Shown: piece by piece, positions 44,029 to 52,954 of the stretch
Layout: every line of letters starts with the position of its first letter
Position numbering within the stretch: position 1 is the first letter of the stretch
NCBI RefSeq assembly: GCF_029946145.1
Contig: NZ_JAQSDY010000005.1
Coordinates: 1-64,000, forward strand
Direction of reading: 5' to 3'
DNA: 64,000 nt
Origin: Brevundimonas sp.
GTDB taxonomy: Bacteria > Pseudomonadota > Alphaproteobacteria > Caulobacterales > Caulobacteraceae
The notes under the pieces: model-generated
Told to the model about the DNA's origin: nothing
Databases searched by the model: none
The model's input: only the letters and a program-made list of their open reading frames with translations
Made by a program: the position numbers and the translations under genes

Positions 44029-44140
44029 GGAGCGAAATCGGTCGAGCTGGACGTAGTCCAGCTCGGCTCAGATTTCGCTCCAGCATAATGCTGGACCATT
44101 TTTTGGGTTCGGGTCCTTCGACCCGAAACAAAAATGGTCC
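44029..44140. repeat. Three consecutive perfect hairpins between mgtE and the lysozyme gene
   Basis: Hairpin 1 (44029-44081) has outer arms GGAGCGAAATC/GATTTCGCTCC and inner arms GAGCTGGAC/GTCCAGCTC. Hairpin 2 (44080-44094) is CCAGCAT-A-ATGCTGG. Hairpin 3 (44093-44140) has outer arms GGACCATTTTT/AAAAATGGTCC and inner arms TTCGGGTC/GACCCGAA. It could act as a terminator or be a mobile repeat. Confidence 0.85.
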
Positions 44141-44196
44141 GGCCCTTGCTGGCTCTCTTGACGGGCGAGCACGCCCGTCTCGATTTGGGTCAATCC

Positions 44197-45507
44197 GTGT
44201 CCGATGCGACCACGCCACGTCTGAAAGTCTCCCGTGAGGGGGTCGTCCTCATCAAGAGTTTCGAGGGCTTCCGTCCGCACGCCGTCCGCGGCGGCGACGG
44301 GCGCTGGATCATCGGCTATGGCCACACCGCCTCGGCCCGCGAGGGTCTGGGCGTGGGCGAGCAGGACGCCGAACTGCTGCTGCAGTACGACCTCCTCCCG
44401 GTGGTGCGGGCCCTGAACGAGCGGGCGCCCGCCAGCCTGAACCAGCACCAGTTCGACGCCCTGGCCAGTTTCGCCATCTCCGTCGGGGTCGAGCGGTTCC
44501 TTGCCTCAGACGTTCTGCAACGCCTGAACGAGGGCCAGGCCGGACAGGCCGCCGACGCCCTGATCGGGTGGCCGGAGGCGGCGTCGCCCGAATCCCGCCT
44601 GCGCCGCCGCGCCGCCGAGCGCGCCCTGTTCGTCGCCGATCCGGCCTCGGCCGTCACCCTGGCCGACCTGCTGGCGGCTCCCTTGCCGCCTCCGCCGGTT
44701 GAATCGGCCAGGCCGCAGGCCGAGGCTCCCGACGCGCGCGCCGCCGCGGTCGCCGCCCTGCTGGGCGAAACGGCCGGGCCGGAGGCGACGCCCGCCGCCG
44801 ATCCGGAGCCGTCGCCCGGGACAGAGCCCGTTCCGGCTGCGTCTGCGCAACCCGTCGCGGCCATCAACGCGGTTCATCTCAGCCGCTATTCGCCCTACGC
44901 CGCCGCCATCATCGGTCCCCTGCCCGGTTTCGAGCCTGTGGCGCCCGCACCCGCGGTGGAGCCGGAAGCGGCGCCTGTCGAGCCCGCTCGACCGGAGACG
45001 GTTCCGGTCGAGGCGGAGCCGCAGGCGCCGGTCCCGAGCACGACCGGGGCGCCTGACCTGACGCCCGTCATTCCGCTGGTTTCGCCGGCGCCCGCGATCT
45101 CGCCCTTCCCGCCGATGGACCAGCCGCTGGTTCTGACGCCCCTGACCGAGGCTGACATGGTCCAGGCCGACCGTCCGGCCTGGCCCGAGGAAGCTCGCGC
45201 CGCGCCGGCCGCCGTCGAGGAGACCGCGCTGTTCGAGGACGAGCCGACGCTGTCGGTCCTGCGCCACGAGGTCGAGCCGACCCAGCCGCGGCGGTTCGAC
45301 TGGAGCGAAACCGGCGCCTTCCTGATCATGGGCGGCGTCGGTCTGGCCGCCTGCGGGGCCTCGGCGGCCGCCTTCCGTCTGGCGGTCGAACAGCCCTCGC
45401 CCATGGGCGAGACCAGCGTCATCGCCTGGGCCCTGGCCCTGATCGGCGTGATCTGCGTCGGCGTGTCCTCGTGGAACCTCTACGTCCGCTGGGGCAAGCC
45501 GGACTGA
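44197..45507 (+). CDS. Membrane-anchored GH24 (phage-type) lysozyme
   Basis: From the GTG at 44197 the product has 436 residues. The first ~150 residues are a GH24 lysozyme domain: [20 protein letters not shown] with the catalytic Glu, IGYGHTAS with the catalytic Thr region, and [17 protein letters not shown] long Pro/Glu/Ala-rich linker follows (residues ~170-350). Two C-terminal membrane helices end it ([20 protein letters not shown] and [19 protein letters not shown]). There is no N-terminal signal, so topology is unclear. A start at 44134 would lie inside a hairpin and is less likely. Confidence 0.82.
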   Translation: MSDATTPRLKVSREGVVLIKSFEGFRPHAVRGGDGRWIIGYGHTASAREGLGVGEQDAELLLQYDLLPVVRALNERAPASLNQHQFDALASFAISVGVERFLASDVLQRLNEGQAGQAADALIGWPEAASPESRLRRRAAERALFVADPASAVTLADLLAAPLPPPPVESARPQAEAPDARAAAVAALLGETAGPEATPAADPEPSPGTEPVPAASAQPVAAINAVHLSRYSPYAAAIIGPLPGFEPVAPAPAVEPEAAPVEPARPETVPVEAEPQAPVPSTTGAPDLTPVIPLVSPAPAISPFPPMDQPLVLTPLTEADMVQADRPAWPEEARAAPAAVEETALFEDEPTLSVLRHEVEPTQPRRFDWSETGAFLIMGGVGLAACGASAAAFRLAVEQPSPMGETSVIAWALALIGVICVGVSSWNLYVRWGKPD

Positions 45508-45577
45508 CCCTTCTTCTCCCCCGGGAGAGGGTTTGAGCGACTTTGCGGCAGCGGCGCGCGGTGCTACCCCCGCCGAC

Positions 45578-46741
45578 ATGAGCATTCCCAACGCCCCCCA
45601 ATCGATGGATTTCGGCCTCGGCGACAACGCCGACATGATCCGTGAGACCACCGCCCGCTGGGCGACCGACCGCCTCGCGCCCCTCGCCGCCGAGATCGAC
45701 GAGACCAACGCCTTCAGGCGCGAGCTGTGGCCCGAGATGGGCGAACTGGGCCTGCATGGAATCACCGTCGAGGAAGAGTACGGCGGCCTCGGCCTCGGCT
45801 ATCTCGAACACGTCGTGGCGATGGAGGAGGTGTCGCGCGCCTCGGCCTCGATCGGCCTCGCCTACGGGGCCCACTCGAACCTGTGCGTCAACCAGATCCG
45901 CCGCTGGGGCACGGACGAGCAGAAGCGCAAATACCTGCCGAAACTGATCTCGGGCGAGCACGTCGGCTCCCTCGCCATGTCCGAGGCCGGCTCGGGCTCC
46001 GACGTCATGTCGATGCGCACCCAGGCCCGCAAGGACGGCGACCGCTACGTCCTGAACGGCACGAAATTCTGGATCACCAACGCCCCTCACGCCGAGACCC
46101 TGGTGGTCTACGCCCGCACCGGCGAGGGCAGCGGCGGCGTCACCGCCTTCCTGATCGAGAAGGGCATGAAGGGGTTCAGCGTCTCGAAGAAGCTGGACAA
46201 GATGGGCATGCGCGGCTCGGACACCGCCGAACTGGTGTTCGAGGACTGCGAGGTCCCGGAAGAGAATGTCATGGGTCCCGTCGGCGGCGGCGCCGGGGTG
46301 CTGATGAGCGGCCTCGACTATGAGCGCGCGGTGCTGTCGGGCGGTCCGCTGGGCATCATGCAGGCGGCGATGGACGTGGTCCTGCCCTACGTCCGCGAGC
46401 GCAAGCAGTTCGGCAAGGCCATCGGCAGCTTCCAGCTGATGCAGGCCAAGGTCGCCGACATGTACGTCGCCCTGAACTCAGCCCGGACCTATGTCTACGC
46501 CGTGGCCCGCGCCTGCGACGCGGGCAGGACCACCCGCTACGACGCCGCGGGCGCCATCCTGCTGGCCAGCGAGAACGCCGTGAAGGTCAGCCTCGAGGCC
46601 GTCCAGGCCCTGGGCGGCGCCGGCTATACGAAAGAGTGGCCGGTCGAACGGCTGGTCCGCGACGCCAAGCTGTACGACATCGGCGCGGGGACGAACGAGA
46701 TCCGCCGCTTCCTGATCGGGCGAGAGTTGTTAGGTGGATAG
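45578..46741 (+). CDS. liuA: Isovaleryl-CoA dehydrogenase
   Basis: The 387-residue FAD enzyme oxidises isovaleryl-CoA to 3-methylcrotonyl-CoA, the substrate of the MccAB carboxylase. Acyl-CoA dehydrogenase blocks seen are [49 protein letters not shown] and [20 protein letters not shown]. The catalytic Glu is in [11 protein letters not shown] (residue ~249), the position used by IVD. The start is the ATG at 45578. A small membrane protein gene overlaps its 3' end by 8 bp. The other leucine genes are 33-39 kb to the left. Confidence 0.93.
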   Translation: MSIPNAPQSMDFGLGDNADMIRETTARWATDRLAPLAAEIDETNAFRRELWPEMGELGLHGITVEEEYGGLGLGYLEHVVAMEEVSRASASIGLAYGAHSNLCVNQIRRWGTDEQKRKYLPKLISGEHVGSLAMSEAGSGSDVMSMRTQARKDGDRYVLNGTKFWITNAPHAETLVVYARTGEGSGGVTAFLIEKGMKGFSVSKKLDKMGMRGSDTAELVFEDCEVPEENVMGPVGGGAGVLMSGLDYERAVLSGGPLGIMQAAMDVVLPYVRERKQFGKAIGSFQLMQAKVADMYVALNSARTYVYAVARACDAGRTTRYDAAGAILLASENAVKVSLEAVQALGGAGYTKEWPVERLVRDAKLYDIGAGTNEIRRFLIGRELLGG

Positions 46742-47042
46742 GACGCTGACGGGCCTCGGGCTTTTCCTGACCGGGACTCTGGCGCTGGTGGTCTGCGTAC
46801 TATGGGCCCGACGGTTGAACCGCGCGCTTCACCGGCGCGACAAAACGCCCGGAACGTCGTTCGAGCCGAACCTTGACCCGGACGATCGCTTCCAATTCTA
46901 CCAGATCTGGTGGCGGTTGTTGATCGCCCGACTGCCTGGGGATCGGCCCGGACTGCGGCGAGAGGTCATCCTCTTCCGCTGTCTGCAACTGGCGGCCATT
47001 ATCACTCTGATCGGCGCGTTTGCACTCATGTCGGCTGCCTGA
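46734..47042 (+). CDS. Small membrane hypothetical protein
   Basis: A 102-residue protein with two membrane helices ([20 protein letters not shown] at the start and [20 protein letters not shown] at the end) and a basic/polar loop containing [20 protein letters not shown]. The start is a GTG at 46734, inside the 3' end of the isovaleryl-CoA dehydrogenase gene (8-bp overlap), so translation is probably coupled. I do not recognise it. Its role, if any, in leucine use is unknown. Confidence 0.75.
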   Translation: MDRTLTGLGLFLTGTLALVVCVLWARRLNRALHRRDKTPGTSFEPNLDPDDRFQFYQIWWRLLIARLPGDRPGLRREVILFRCLQLAAIITLIGAFALMSAA

Positions 47043-47047
47043 ATCCC

Positions 47048-47560
47048 CTACTCCGCCTTCGCCTCAGCCGGGCAGTCGCCCAGCCGTTCGGCGTTCATCA
47101 CCATGGTGACCTCGGCCATCTCCGGGCTCGGCGGGGGCGTCATCCGGCTCTTCACCTCCATCGTGTAGTTGCGGGTGAAGTCGCCTGAGACCCGGGTGTC
47201 CGTCTCCGTGCGCATGCCGTCGGCCGAGGTGCAGACCATATGGCCGACCATGGCGTCGCCCTCGCGGCGGAAGGACTGCTGGTCGCAGGTCATGCCCGAG
47301 GACTCCGGAGCGCCCTGGGGCGTCTCGAACTTCGCCTCTCGGATGCAGGTTTCGACCGCCGGCGCCTCCATGCCGGACGGCATCCCGCTCATCCGGGTCG
47401 TGACGCGCCACAGGCCGGGCGTGGGCCCGGAGGGCATACCGGCGGCGGTTGCGTTTCCCGCCGCGTCGCTCGCCTTTCCAGCCGGCGAGCCGTCGCCGCC
47501 CTGCCCGCAGGCCGCCAGCGAGAGGGCGGCGAGCCCGGAAATCAGACCGATGGTGCGCAT
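47048..47560 (-). CDS. DUF3617 family lipoprotein
   Basis: From the ATG at 47560, preceded by GGAGGAACGAC, the product has 170 residues. A signal peptide ends in lipobox LAAC (residues 15-18). The mature protein has a Gly/Ala-rich linker and a DUF3617 domain: PTPGLWRVTTRMSGMPSG, ETCIREAKF, CDQQSFRREGDAMVGHMVC. Members are exported proteins of unknown function, possibly binding a hydrophobic ligand. The cysteines suit disulfides. It converges on the small membrane gene. Confidence 0.85.
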   Translation of the reverse strand: MRTIGLISGLAALSLAACGQGGDGSPAGKASDAAGNATAAGMPSGPTPGLWRVTTRMSGMPSGMEAPAVETCIREAKFETPQGAPESSGMTCDQQSFRREGDAMVGHMVCTSADGMRTETDTRVSGDFTRNYTMEVKSRMTPPPSPEMAEVTMVMNAERLGDCPAEAKAE

Positions 47561-47798
47561 GTCGTTCCTCCACCCAGACCCGACCCCTAGCACATTCCGG
47601 GACCTGGCTGAACCGCTCGGCAGGAGACCGGGAACCGGGGCGGACCGGCGATGGTTGGTTGAGACGCACGGGAGACAACCCTTGCCTCCCGAATCCGTCG
47701 CCCGGCGCATGATGTGAGCGACAGCCAGATTGACGTTTGTTAAGTGGCGCCCGCCTGCGGTCGCGCCTAGATCGGACCATCTCCTCCGGACGCCGCCG

Positions 47799-48476
47799 AT
47801 GCCCGACTATGACTATCAGAGCGACACCCGGCCCTTCTCGCAGGTGATCGAGGACATCGGCGCCCGGGACGAGCCCAAGCTTTACCTCGGCGAGCTGGTC
47901 AACGCTTTCGGCGAGCGCGGCTTCGGCGCCCTGATGCTTTTCTTCGGCCTGTTGAGCGTCGCCATCGGCATCATCCCGGGAACCACGACGGTCCTGGGCG
48001 CGCCGCTGTTGCTGATGGGCCTGCAGCTGACGATACGCCAGGACCAGCTTTGGCTGCCGCGCTGGGCCCTGCGCCGCTCGATCGAGCGCGAGACCTATCG
48101 GCAGGGCGTCGCGAGGGTGCTTCCGCGGCTGAGAAAGATGGAACGGCTATCCCGGCCCCGCCTGTCAATCATGACCAGCGAGCTGTCCGAGGTTCTGATC
48201 GGCGTCGCCACCTTCCTTCTGGCCTGCATCCTGATCCTGCCGCTGTGGGGCGGCAACCTGATCCCGGCCCTGATCATCTCCGCCTTCGGCTTCGGCCTGC
48301 TGCAGCGCGACGGTCTGGCCATCCTCATCGCCTGGACCGCCGTCGGTCTGATCTGCACGGCCGGCCTGGTCGTCTGGCTGGCCTGGACCTGGGTCTCGCC
48401 CTATCTGCTGCCTGTCTGGGAGTGGCTGAACGGCCTGCTGCCGCAGCTCTGGGCGTGGCTCACCGGCCTGTTCTGA
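47799..48476 (+). CDS. exoD: ExoD family membrane protein
   Basis: From the ATG at 47799 the product has 225 residues. It has the ExoD family features: an amphipathic N-terminus (LGELVNAFGERGFGALMLFF), a GIIPGTTTVLGAPLLLMGLQ block, QDQLWLPRWALRR, and four or more membrane helices. ExoD affects exopolysaccharide production and alkali tolerance in rhizobia, but the biochemical activity is unknown. It is followed by a weak terminator shared with the flagellin gene. Confidence 0.87.
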   Translation: MPDYDYQSDTRPFSQVIEDIGARDEPKLYLGELVNAFGERGFGALMLFFGLLSVAIGIIPGTTTVLGAPLLLMGLQLTIRQDQLWLPRWALRRSIERETYRQGVARVLPRLRKMERLSRPRLSIMTSELSEVLIGVATFLLACILILPLWGGNLIPALIISAFGFGLLQRDGLAILIAWTAVGLICTAGLVVWLAWTWVSPYLLPVWEWLNGLLPQLWAWLTGLF

Positions 48477-48485
48477 ACGACGAAA

Positions 48486-48511
48486 CGCCGGAGAGGTCTC
48501 CCCCTCCGGCG
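48486..48511. terminator. Hairpin between convergent exoD and flagellin genes
   Basis: An 8-bp stem CGCCGGAG/CTCCGGCG with a 10-base loop. The minus strand has GTTTCG after it, a weak T-rich end. It may stop transcripts from both sides. Confidence 0.55.
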
Positions 48512-48531
48512 CTTGTTCGAACCCGAAACAG

Positions 48532-49362
48532 TCAGTTGCGGAACAGCGACAGCACCAGCTGCGGCGTCTGATTGGCGATGCCCAGAGCCTGAACCCCCAG
48601 TTGCTGCTTCGTCTGCAGAGCCTGAAGTTTGGCGCTTTCCTTCGCCAGATCGGCGTCGACCAGATTGCCCACTCCCGCCTCCAGCGCGTCCGACAGCTTG
48701 CCGACGAACGTCAGGTGGGTCGAGAGCGCCTTCGACTTGGTGCCCAGCCGCGCGAGCGAGGCCGAGACCTTGTCGATGGAGGTGGAGACGGCCGTAAGCG
48801 AAGCCGCCGCCTTGGTCAGGGTGTCGATCGACTGCGTGGTCGCGATCGTCACATTCGCGCCGCCCAGAGCGAGAACCTCCGCGCCAACCGTCAGGCTGGA
48901 CGTGCCCGTCACGTTCGCCAGGGCCTGGAACCCCGTCGCTCCCGTCTTCAGCAGGTTGACCCCGTTGAATTCGGCATTGCCGGTGACCGTGGCGATCTGG
49001 TCGCGAAGGGCCTTGAAATCCTCGTTCAGAGCCGCGCGCGCCGACGTCTTGAGTGACGCGTCCGTCGCAGCGAGTGCCTTCTCCTTCAGTTGGAGCAAGA
49101 GGTCAGAGACCGTCTCGCCCGCCGCCAGGGCCACATCGACCGCGGCGATGCCACGATCGAGCGACTGTTTGACCGCGCCCAGCGCACCGATATCGGCGCG
49201 CTGCCCCTGGGCGATGGCCCAGATGGCTCCGTTGTCCTTGGCGCTGGAGACAGATTTGCCGGTGTTGATCCGGTTCTGCACCTGCGACAGGGAGGCGTTG
49301 GTCGCGTTCAGGTTCTGGAGCGCGATTTGCGCGCCCGTGTTCGTGTTGACCGACATAACCAT
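48532..49362 (-). CDS. Flagellin
   Basis: The product has 276 residues from the ATG at 49362 (AGGA 8 bp upstream; ATG at 49356 also possible). It has the short alphaproteobacterial flagellin form: N-terminal D0/D1 helices (MSVNTNTGAQIALQNLNATN; RINTGKSVSSAKDNGAIWAI), a short variable centre, and the C-terminal helix with LQALQTKQQLGVQALGIANQ. No signal peptide; it is exported by the flagellar type III system. Likely glycosylated on Ser/Thr by FlmG (52.2 kb gene). FlbT would act on its mRNA leader. Confidence 0.93.
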   Translation of the reverse strand: MVMSVNTNTGAQIALQNLNATNASLSQVQNRINTGKSVSSAKDNGAIWAIAQGQRADIGALGAVKQSLDRGIAAVDVALAAGETVSDLLLQLKEKALAATDASLKTSARAALNEDFKALRDQIATVTGNAEFNGVNLLKTGATGFQALANVTGTSSLTVGAEVLALGGANVTIATTQSIDTLTKAAASLTAVSTSIDKVSASLARLGTKSKALSTHLTFVGKLSDALEAGVGNLVDADLAKESAKLQALQTKQQLGVQALGIANQTPQLVLSLFRN

Positions 49363-49438
49363 CGGCTGTCCTTCCATTCTGGTCGGGTGAAGAACGGCCT
49401 TCTGGCCGTCGAACCAGTTCTGGTTCGCGCACGGCAAC

Positions 49439-49452
49439 GCAAGGATCGGGCC
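49439..49452 (-). promoter_or_regulatory. Putative sigma-54 promoter of the flagellin gene
   Basis: On the minus strand CGGCCCGATCCTTGCG contains GG at -24 and GC at -12 with exactly ten bases between. The predicted start site is near 49427, giving a leader of about 65 nt before the flagellin ATG. Caulobacter flagellin genes are known to use sigma-54. Confidence 0.55.
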
Positions 49453-49561
49453 GGGTTATCGGCCGATCAGCGCCAGTCTTTTCAGAGGCTTGTCGAGAAA
49501 AATGGAAGAGCCCGGCAGGTCTGACCCGCCCGGCCCGGCGCGTCTTGCCTACCCGGCCGGC

Positions 49562-49930
49562 TCAGGCGGCTTGCGCGGATCCGGGGCCCGACAGACCCTG
49601 CATGACCATCTTGTTGATGTCGATCAGGGCTTCGAAATCGTCCTCGTTGCGCATGATCGCCGACGAATGGCGGCTGACGAACAGACTGATCGAGATGATC
49701 TGGGCCCGCAGGTTCTTGTCCATCGCATTGTCCGGATTGGCGCAGTCGGTCGCCAGCGCCGACCACAGCCGGCGGTTCCAGTCGAGCGCGTCGATCCGGG
49801 TGGCGAGGTCCGTCGGGTCCACGGTCGAGGCGTGCATCAACGCCCGGGTCACCTGCCCGAACAGCCGGTATTCCGTTTCACGCGGGTTTTCAGCCCGCGT
49901 GGCCGCGGTCTTGTACGCCTGCAGCGACAT
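49562..49930 (-). CDS. flaF: Flagellar biosynthesis regulator FlaF
   Basis: The 122-residue protein matches Fla[21 protein letters not shown], then [15 protein letters not shown] and [12 protein letters not shown]. In alphaproteobacteria FlaF promotes flagellin translation or secretion and opposes FlbT. Its start lies 41 bp inside flbT, which implies translational coupling, and the flagellin gene is downstream with its own promoter. Confidence 0.9.
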   Translation of the reverse strand: MSLQAYKTAATRAENPRETEYRLFGQVTRALMHASTVDPTDLATRIDALDWNRRLWSALATDCANPDNAMDKNLRAQIISISLFVSRHSSAIMRNEDDFEALIDINKMVMQGLSGPGSAQAA

Positions 49931-50312
49931 TCGCCAGCCCTTCCTCGTAATCCACCAGTTTTCGCGCCGCCATCAGGGCCTTGTAGTATTCGCGCGCCAT
50001 GACGTGACGCGACGCCGCCACGCAATCGGCCAGAACCTTCGGATTGCGCGTCGCGCCCATGAACTCGGTCAGACGCATCGCGAACTCGTCGTAGACCTTG
50101 GGCGCCTGGGCCTCGTCCAGATACATCATCATGACCGGAAAATAGACGCGGGTCGCCGGGCTGTTGACGTCCTCGGGCTGGAGGATGTCCTTCTCACGCA
50201 GCACCGAGGCCTTGTTCTGGAGGATCAGAACGCCGCGACGGTCGCCATTCTGAACCACCGCGCCGTTGAGCACGAATTTCTCGCCGGGTTTGAGCGACAG
50301 CTTGAGCGGCAT
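49890..50312 (-). CDS. flbT: Flagellar biosynthesis repressor FlbT
   Basis: The 140-residue protein matches Flb[44 protein letters not shown]-like [14 protein letters not shown] and [14 protein letters not shown]. In Caulobacter FlbT binds the 5' leader of flagellin mRNA and destabilises it until the hook is finished. It is the first gene of the flbT-flaF pair and is divergent from flmG. Confidence 0.92.
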   Translation of the reverse strand: MPLKLSLKPGEKFVLNGAVVQNGDRRGVLILQNKASVLREKDILQPEDVNSPATRVYFPVMMMYLDEAQAPKVYDEFAMRLTEFMGATRNPKVLADCVAASRHVMAREYYKALMAARKLVDYEEGLANVAAGVQDRGHAG

Positions 50313-50444
50313 TTTCGGGAGCGTCTCCTGACAGGCTCGCGGCGACGTTAGGAAGCCGGGAACGAACGCAAGCTAAACAGTCGTGGTTAACCATGTCTTG
50401 TGACCCCGGCGGCGATCCTTCCGGGACACTTTCGGGATCGATCC

Positions 50445-52232
50445 ATGTCCGCAGCCGATCTGGCTCCAGAACTCGTCCACGCGCCGCAGCTGGCCGCCCA
50501 GGGAATGGTCGGCGACTCCGCCTCTCCCGAGGCGATCCGCAAGCTGTCGCGGCAGCTGGCCAATCCGAAACTGGCGGTGAAGGCCCAGCGCAAGGGGCTG
50601 GAAAAGCTGAAGGCCGCCCTGGTGGCCATCCGCGCGGGCGACTTCGCGTTGGGGGCCCGGCGGGCGCTGGACGCGCTGCGGATCGACGAGACCAGCGGCC
50701 TGGCCTGGCACGTCCTGGCCATCTGCCGCGAGAAGTCGGGGGATTTCGGCCAGGCCCTGCTGGCCTATGAGGCGGCGCTCAAGCTGCTGCCCAACGAAAC
50801 CGACGTGGCCCAGGACCTGGGCCGGCTGGCGCAGCAGATGGGCTATCTCGACATCGCCGAGAAGCTCCTGATCAAATATCTGGCGGCCGACCCCGGCCAC
50901 ATCGAGGCGACCAACAACCTCGCCTGCGTGCAGCGCGACCAGAAACGCTATGGCGACGCCGTCGAGACGCTGCGCGCCCTGCTGGGGGTCGAACCCGAAT
51001 CGCCGGTGCTGTGGAACACCCTCGGCACGGTGCTGAGCGACCAGGGCGACATGACCACCGCCCTGACCTTCTTCGAGGAGGCGCTGCGGCACGACCCGAC
51101 GTTCGCCAAGGCCCGCTACAACCGCGCCAACGCCCGCCAGCCCCTGGGCGACGCGGTCGGCGCTCTCGAGGATGTGGACGCCGCCCTGCCTGGCGCCGAA
51201 AGCCCCTATGAGCAGGCCATGATGACCATGGCGCGGGCCATGCTGCTGATGACCCTCGGCCGCATCCCCGAAGGGTTCGAGGCCTATGAGGTTCGGCTGG
51301 ACCCGCATCTGCCCGAGGCCATGCGGGTGGCCGTCGAGGCCCCGCGCTGGGACCCGAAGACGGAGGACATCCGCGGCAAGCGGCTGCTGATCGTGGGCGA
51401 ACAGGGCATCGCCGACGAAATGGTGTTCGGAACCTGTATCGGCGACGCGATCGAGGCCGTCGGGCCGGACGGCAAGGTCTTCGTGGCGGTGGAGCCCCGG
51501 CTGATGGGGATGTTCCAGCGCGCCTATCCCGACGCGGTCTTCGGCGCGCACCGGGCGGTCAAGCTGGAGGGGCGGATCACCCGCTATGTGCCCTTCGTCG
51601 AGGAGATCGAGGACGGCGTCGATCTGTGGATTCCGATGGCGTCGCTGCTGGCCGTCTATCGCCCGTCGATCGACCGGTTCCCGAACCGCCGGGGCTATCT
51701 GAAGCCGGACCCGGACAAGGTGGCCCACTGGCGTACCGAACTGGAAAAACTCGGACCCGGCCTGAAGGTCGGCCTGCACTGGAAGAGTCTGGTCCTGACC
51801 GGATCGCGGGCGCGCTACTTCTCCAGCTTCGAGCGCTGGCGGCCCGTGCTGGAGACGCCGGGCGCGATGATGGTCAACCTGCAGTGCGGCGACGTGGCCG
51901 ACGATCTGGCGGCGGCCGAGGCGGCGGGGATTTCCATCTGGACGCCGCCGATCAACCTCAAGGACGACCTGGAGGATGTGGCGGCCCTGTCGGTCGCCCT
52001 GGATCTGGTGATCGGACCGGGCATCGCCGGGACCAATCTGGCGGCGGCCGTGGGCGGAACGGCCTGGATGATCACCGCGCCCGACGACTGGCACTATCTG
52101 GCGACGGACAAATACCCCTTCTATCCGCACCTGCGCTTTTTCAGGCGCGACGGCTTCGACGCCTGGGAAGGCGCGATCGAACGGCTGCGGACGGCGCTGG
52201 ACGAGGCGGTCAAGGTCGGGAACGCCGGATAG
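50445..52232 (+). CDS. flmG: Flagellin glycosyltransferase FlmG (TPR + GT41-like)
   Basis: From the ATG at 50445 the product has 595 residues. The N-terminal ~270 residues contain at least four TPR-like units (e.g. GLAWHVLAICREKSGDFGQA, VLWNTLGTVLSDQGDMTTAL). The C-terminal half resembles OGT-like glycosyltransferases, with KVGLHWKSLV, WRPVLETPGAMMVNLQCGD and DLVIGPGIAGTNLAAAVGG near the sugar-nucleotide site. In Caulobacter FlmG, encoded beside flbT, adds pseudaminic acid to flagellins. The sugar here is not known. Pse synthesis genes are not in this window. Confidence 0.87.
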   Translation: MSAADLAPELVHAPQLAAQGMVGDSASPEAIRKLSRQLANPKLAVKAQRKGLEKLKAALVAIRAGDFALGARRALDALRIDETSGLAWHVLAICREKSGDFGQALLAYEAALKLLPNETDVAQDLGRLAQQMGYLDIAEKLLIKYLAADPGHIEATNNLACVQRDQKRYGDAVETLRALLGVEPESPVLWNTLGTVLSDQGDMTTALTFFEEALRHDPTFAKARYNRANARQPLGDAVGALEDVDAALPGAESPYEQAMMTMARAMLLMTLGRIPEGFEAYEVRLDPHLPEAMRVAVEAPRWDPKTEDIRGKRLLIVGEQGIADEMVFGTCIGDAIEAVGPDGKVFVAVEPRLMGMFQRAYPDAVFGAHRAVKLEGRITRYVPFVEEIEDGVDLWIPMASLLAVYRPSIDRFPNRRGYLKPDPDKVAHWRTELEKLGPGLKVGLHWKSLVLTGSRARYFSSFERWRPVLETPGAMMVNLQCGDVADDLAAAEAAGISIWTPPINLKDDLEDVAALSVALDLVIGPGIAGTNLAAAVGGTAWMITAPDDWHYLATDKYPFYPHLRFFRRDGFDAWEGAIERLRTALDEAVKVGNAG

Positions 52233-52269
52233 CGGCGGGGCGTTGAACTCCCGAACAGGGAGCGACCTC

Positions 52270-52716
52270 ATGCCCGGCCTCGACGACTATTCGGACGATC
52301 AGGAACAGTCGGAAGTCTTTGACGAAACCCACATCGACGATGAGGGCGACGGCGACATCCTGCTGGACGAGGCCGATCCCGTGCTCGACGTCACCCAGGC
52401 CGACGGCGACGCCGACGAGGAAGAGTTCGACGAGGACGCCGAGGACGATCTGGACGAAATCCAGGGCGCCGCCGGCATCGAGTCGGAGGCCGACGCCCTG
52501 TTGGGCGTGGACGGCGAGCGCCTGACCGAGATCGACGGCGAAAGCACCGGCGGCCGGGGGCCGGACGAGGTCGAGCTGGTCTATACGGGCCTGATGCGCA
52601 ACGTCCGCGGAGCCCAGGCCAGCGCCGCCCACTGGGAAGCCAGAACCCTGTCGGACGACGACATCGCCGGCCTGGGCTACGGCCCCGACGGCGACGAAGA
52701 TCACCCCGCGAAATAA
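52270..52716 (+). CDS. Very acidic hypothetical protein
   Basis: From the ATG at 52270 (GGGAG upstream) the product has 148 residues with a strongly acidic N-terminal two-thirds (DYSDDQEQSEVFDETHIDDE, DADEEEFDEDAEDDLDEI). The last ~45 residues look folded: DEVELVYTGLMRNVRGAQAS then HWEARTLSDDDIAGLGY. Not recognised. It could be a DNA-mimic-like or metal-buffering protein, but this is only a guess from composition. It is 37 bp after flmG and 11 bp before the next small gene. Confidence 0.75.
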   Translation: MPGLDDYSDDQEQSEVFDETHIDDEGDGDILLDEADPVLDVTQADGDADEEEFDEDAEDDLDEIQGAAGIESEADALLGVDGERLTEIDGESTGGRGPDEVELVYTGLMRNVRGAQASAAHWEARTLSDDDIAGLGYGPDGDEDHPAK

Positions 52717-52727
52717 GGAGGGCGGTC

Positions 52728-52937
52728 ATGACCACCCAGACGCACAAACCCGATCATCAGCAGTCTCCCGCCGACGACGAGCCCCACGCCCGCAAGGCGG
52801 AACGGGAGCACGGCAAGCCGGACCAGCTTTGCGAAGGGGAACGCCACGCCGAGGACCGCCAGGAGGCGTTGCTCGACGAGGGCCTTGAAGAGACCTTCCC
52901 CGCCAGCGACCCGGTGTCCGCCAAGCGGATCACGTAA
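52728..52937 (+). CDS. Small conserved hypothetical protein (ETFPASDPVS motif)
   Basis: A 69-residue hydrophilic protein rich in His, Glu, Lys and Asp. It ends with LLDEGLEETFPASDPVSAKR, a C-terminal motif I know from many small alphaproteobacterial proteins without known function. RBS AGGAGGG is 6 bp upstream. It is 11 bp after the acidic gene, so both are likely co-expressed. Confidence 0.8.
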   Translation: MTTQTHKPDHQQSPADDEPHARKAEREHGKPDQLCEGERHAEDRQEALLDEGLEETFPASDPVSAKRIT

Positions 52938-52954
52938 ACCCGGCGACGCCCCGC

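Noticed and set aside
44134-44196. Lysozyme start at 44134
   Set aside because: The ATG lies in the arm of a perfect hairpin, has no RBS, and the extra residues do not match GH24 proteins.
50313-50444. CtrA sites between flbT and flmG (GTTAACC, TAAACAG region)
   Set aside because: Only one half-site fits; the second is not at the 7-bp spacing, so I do not call it.
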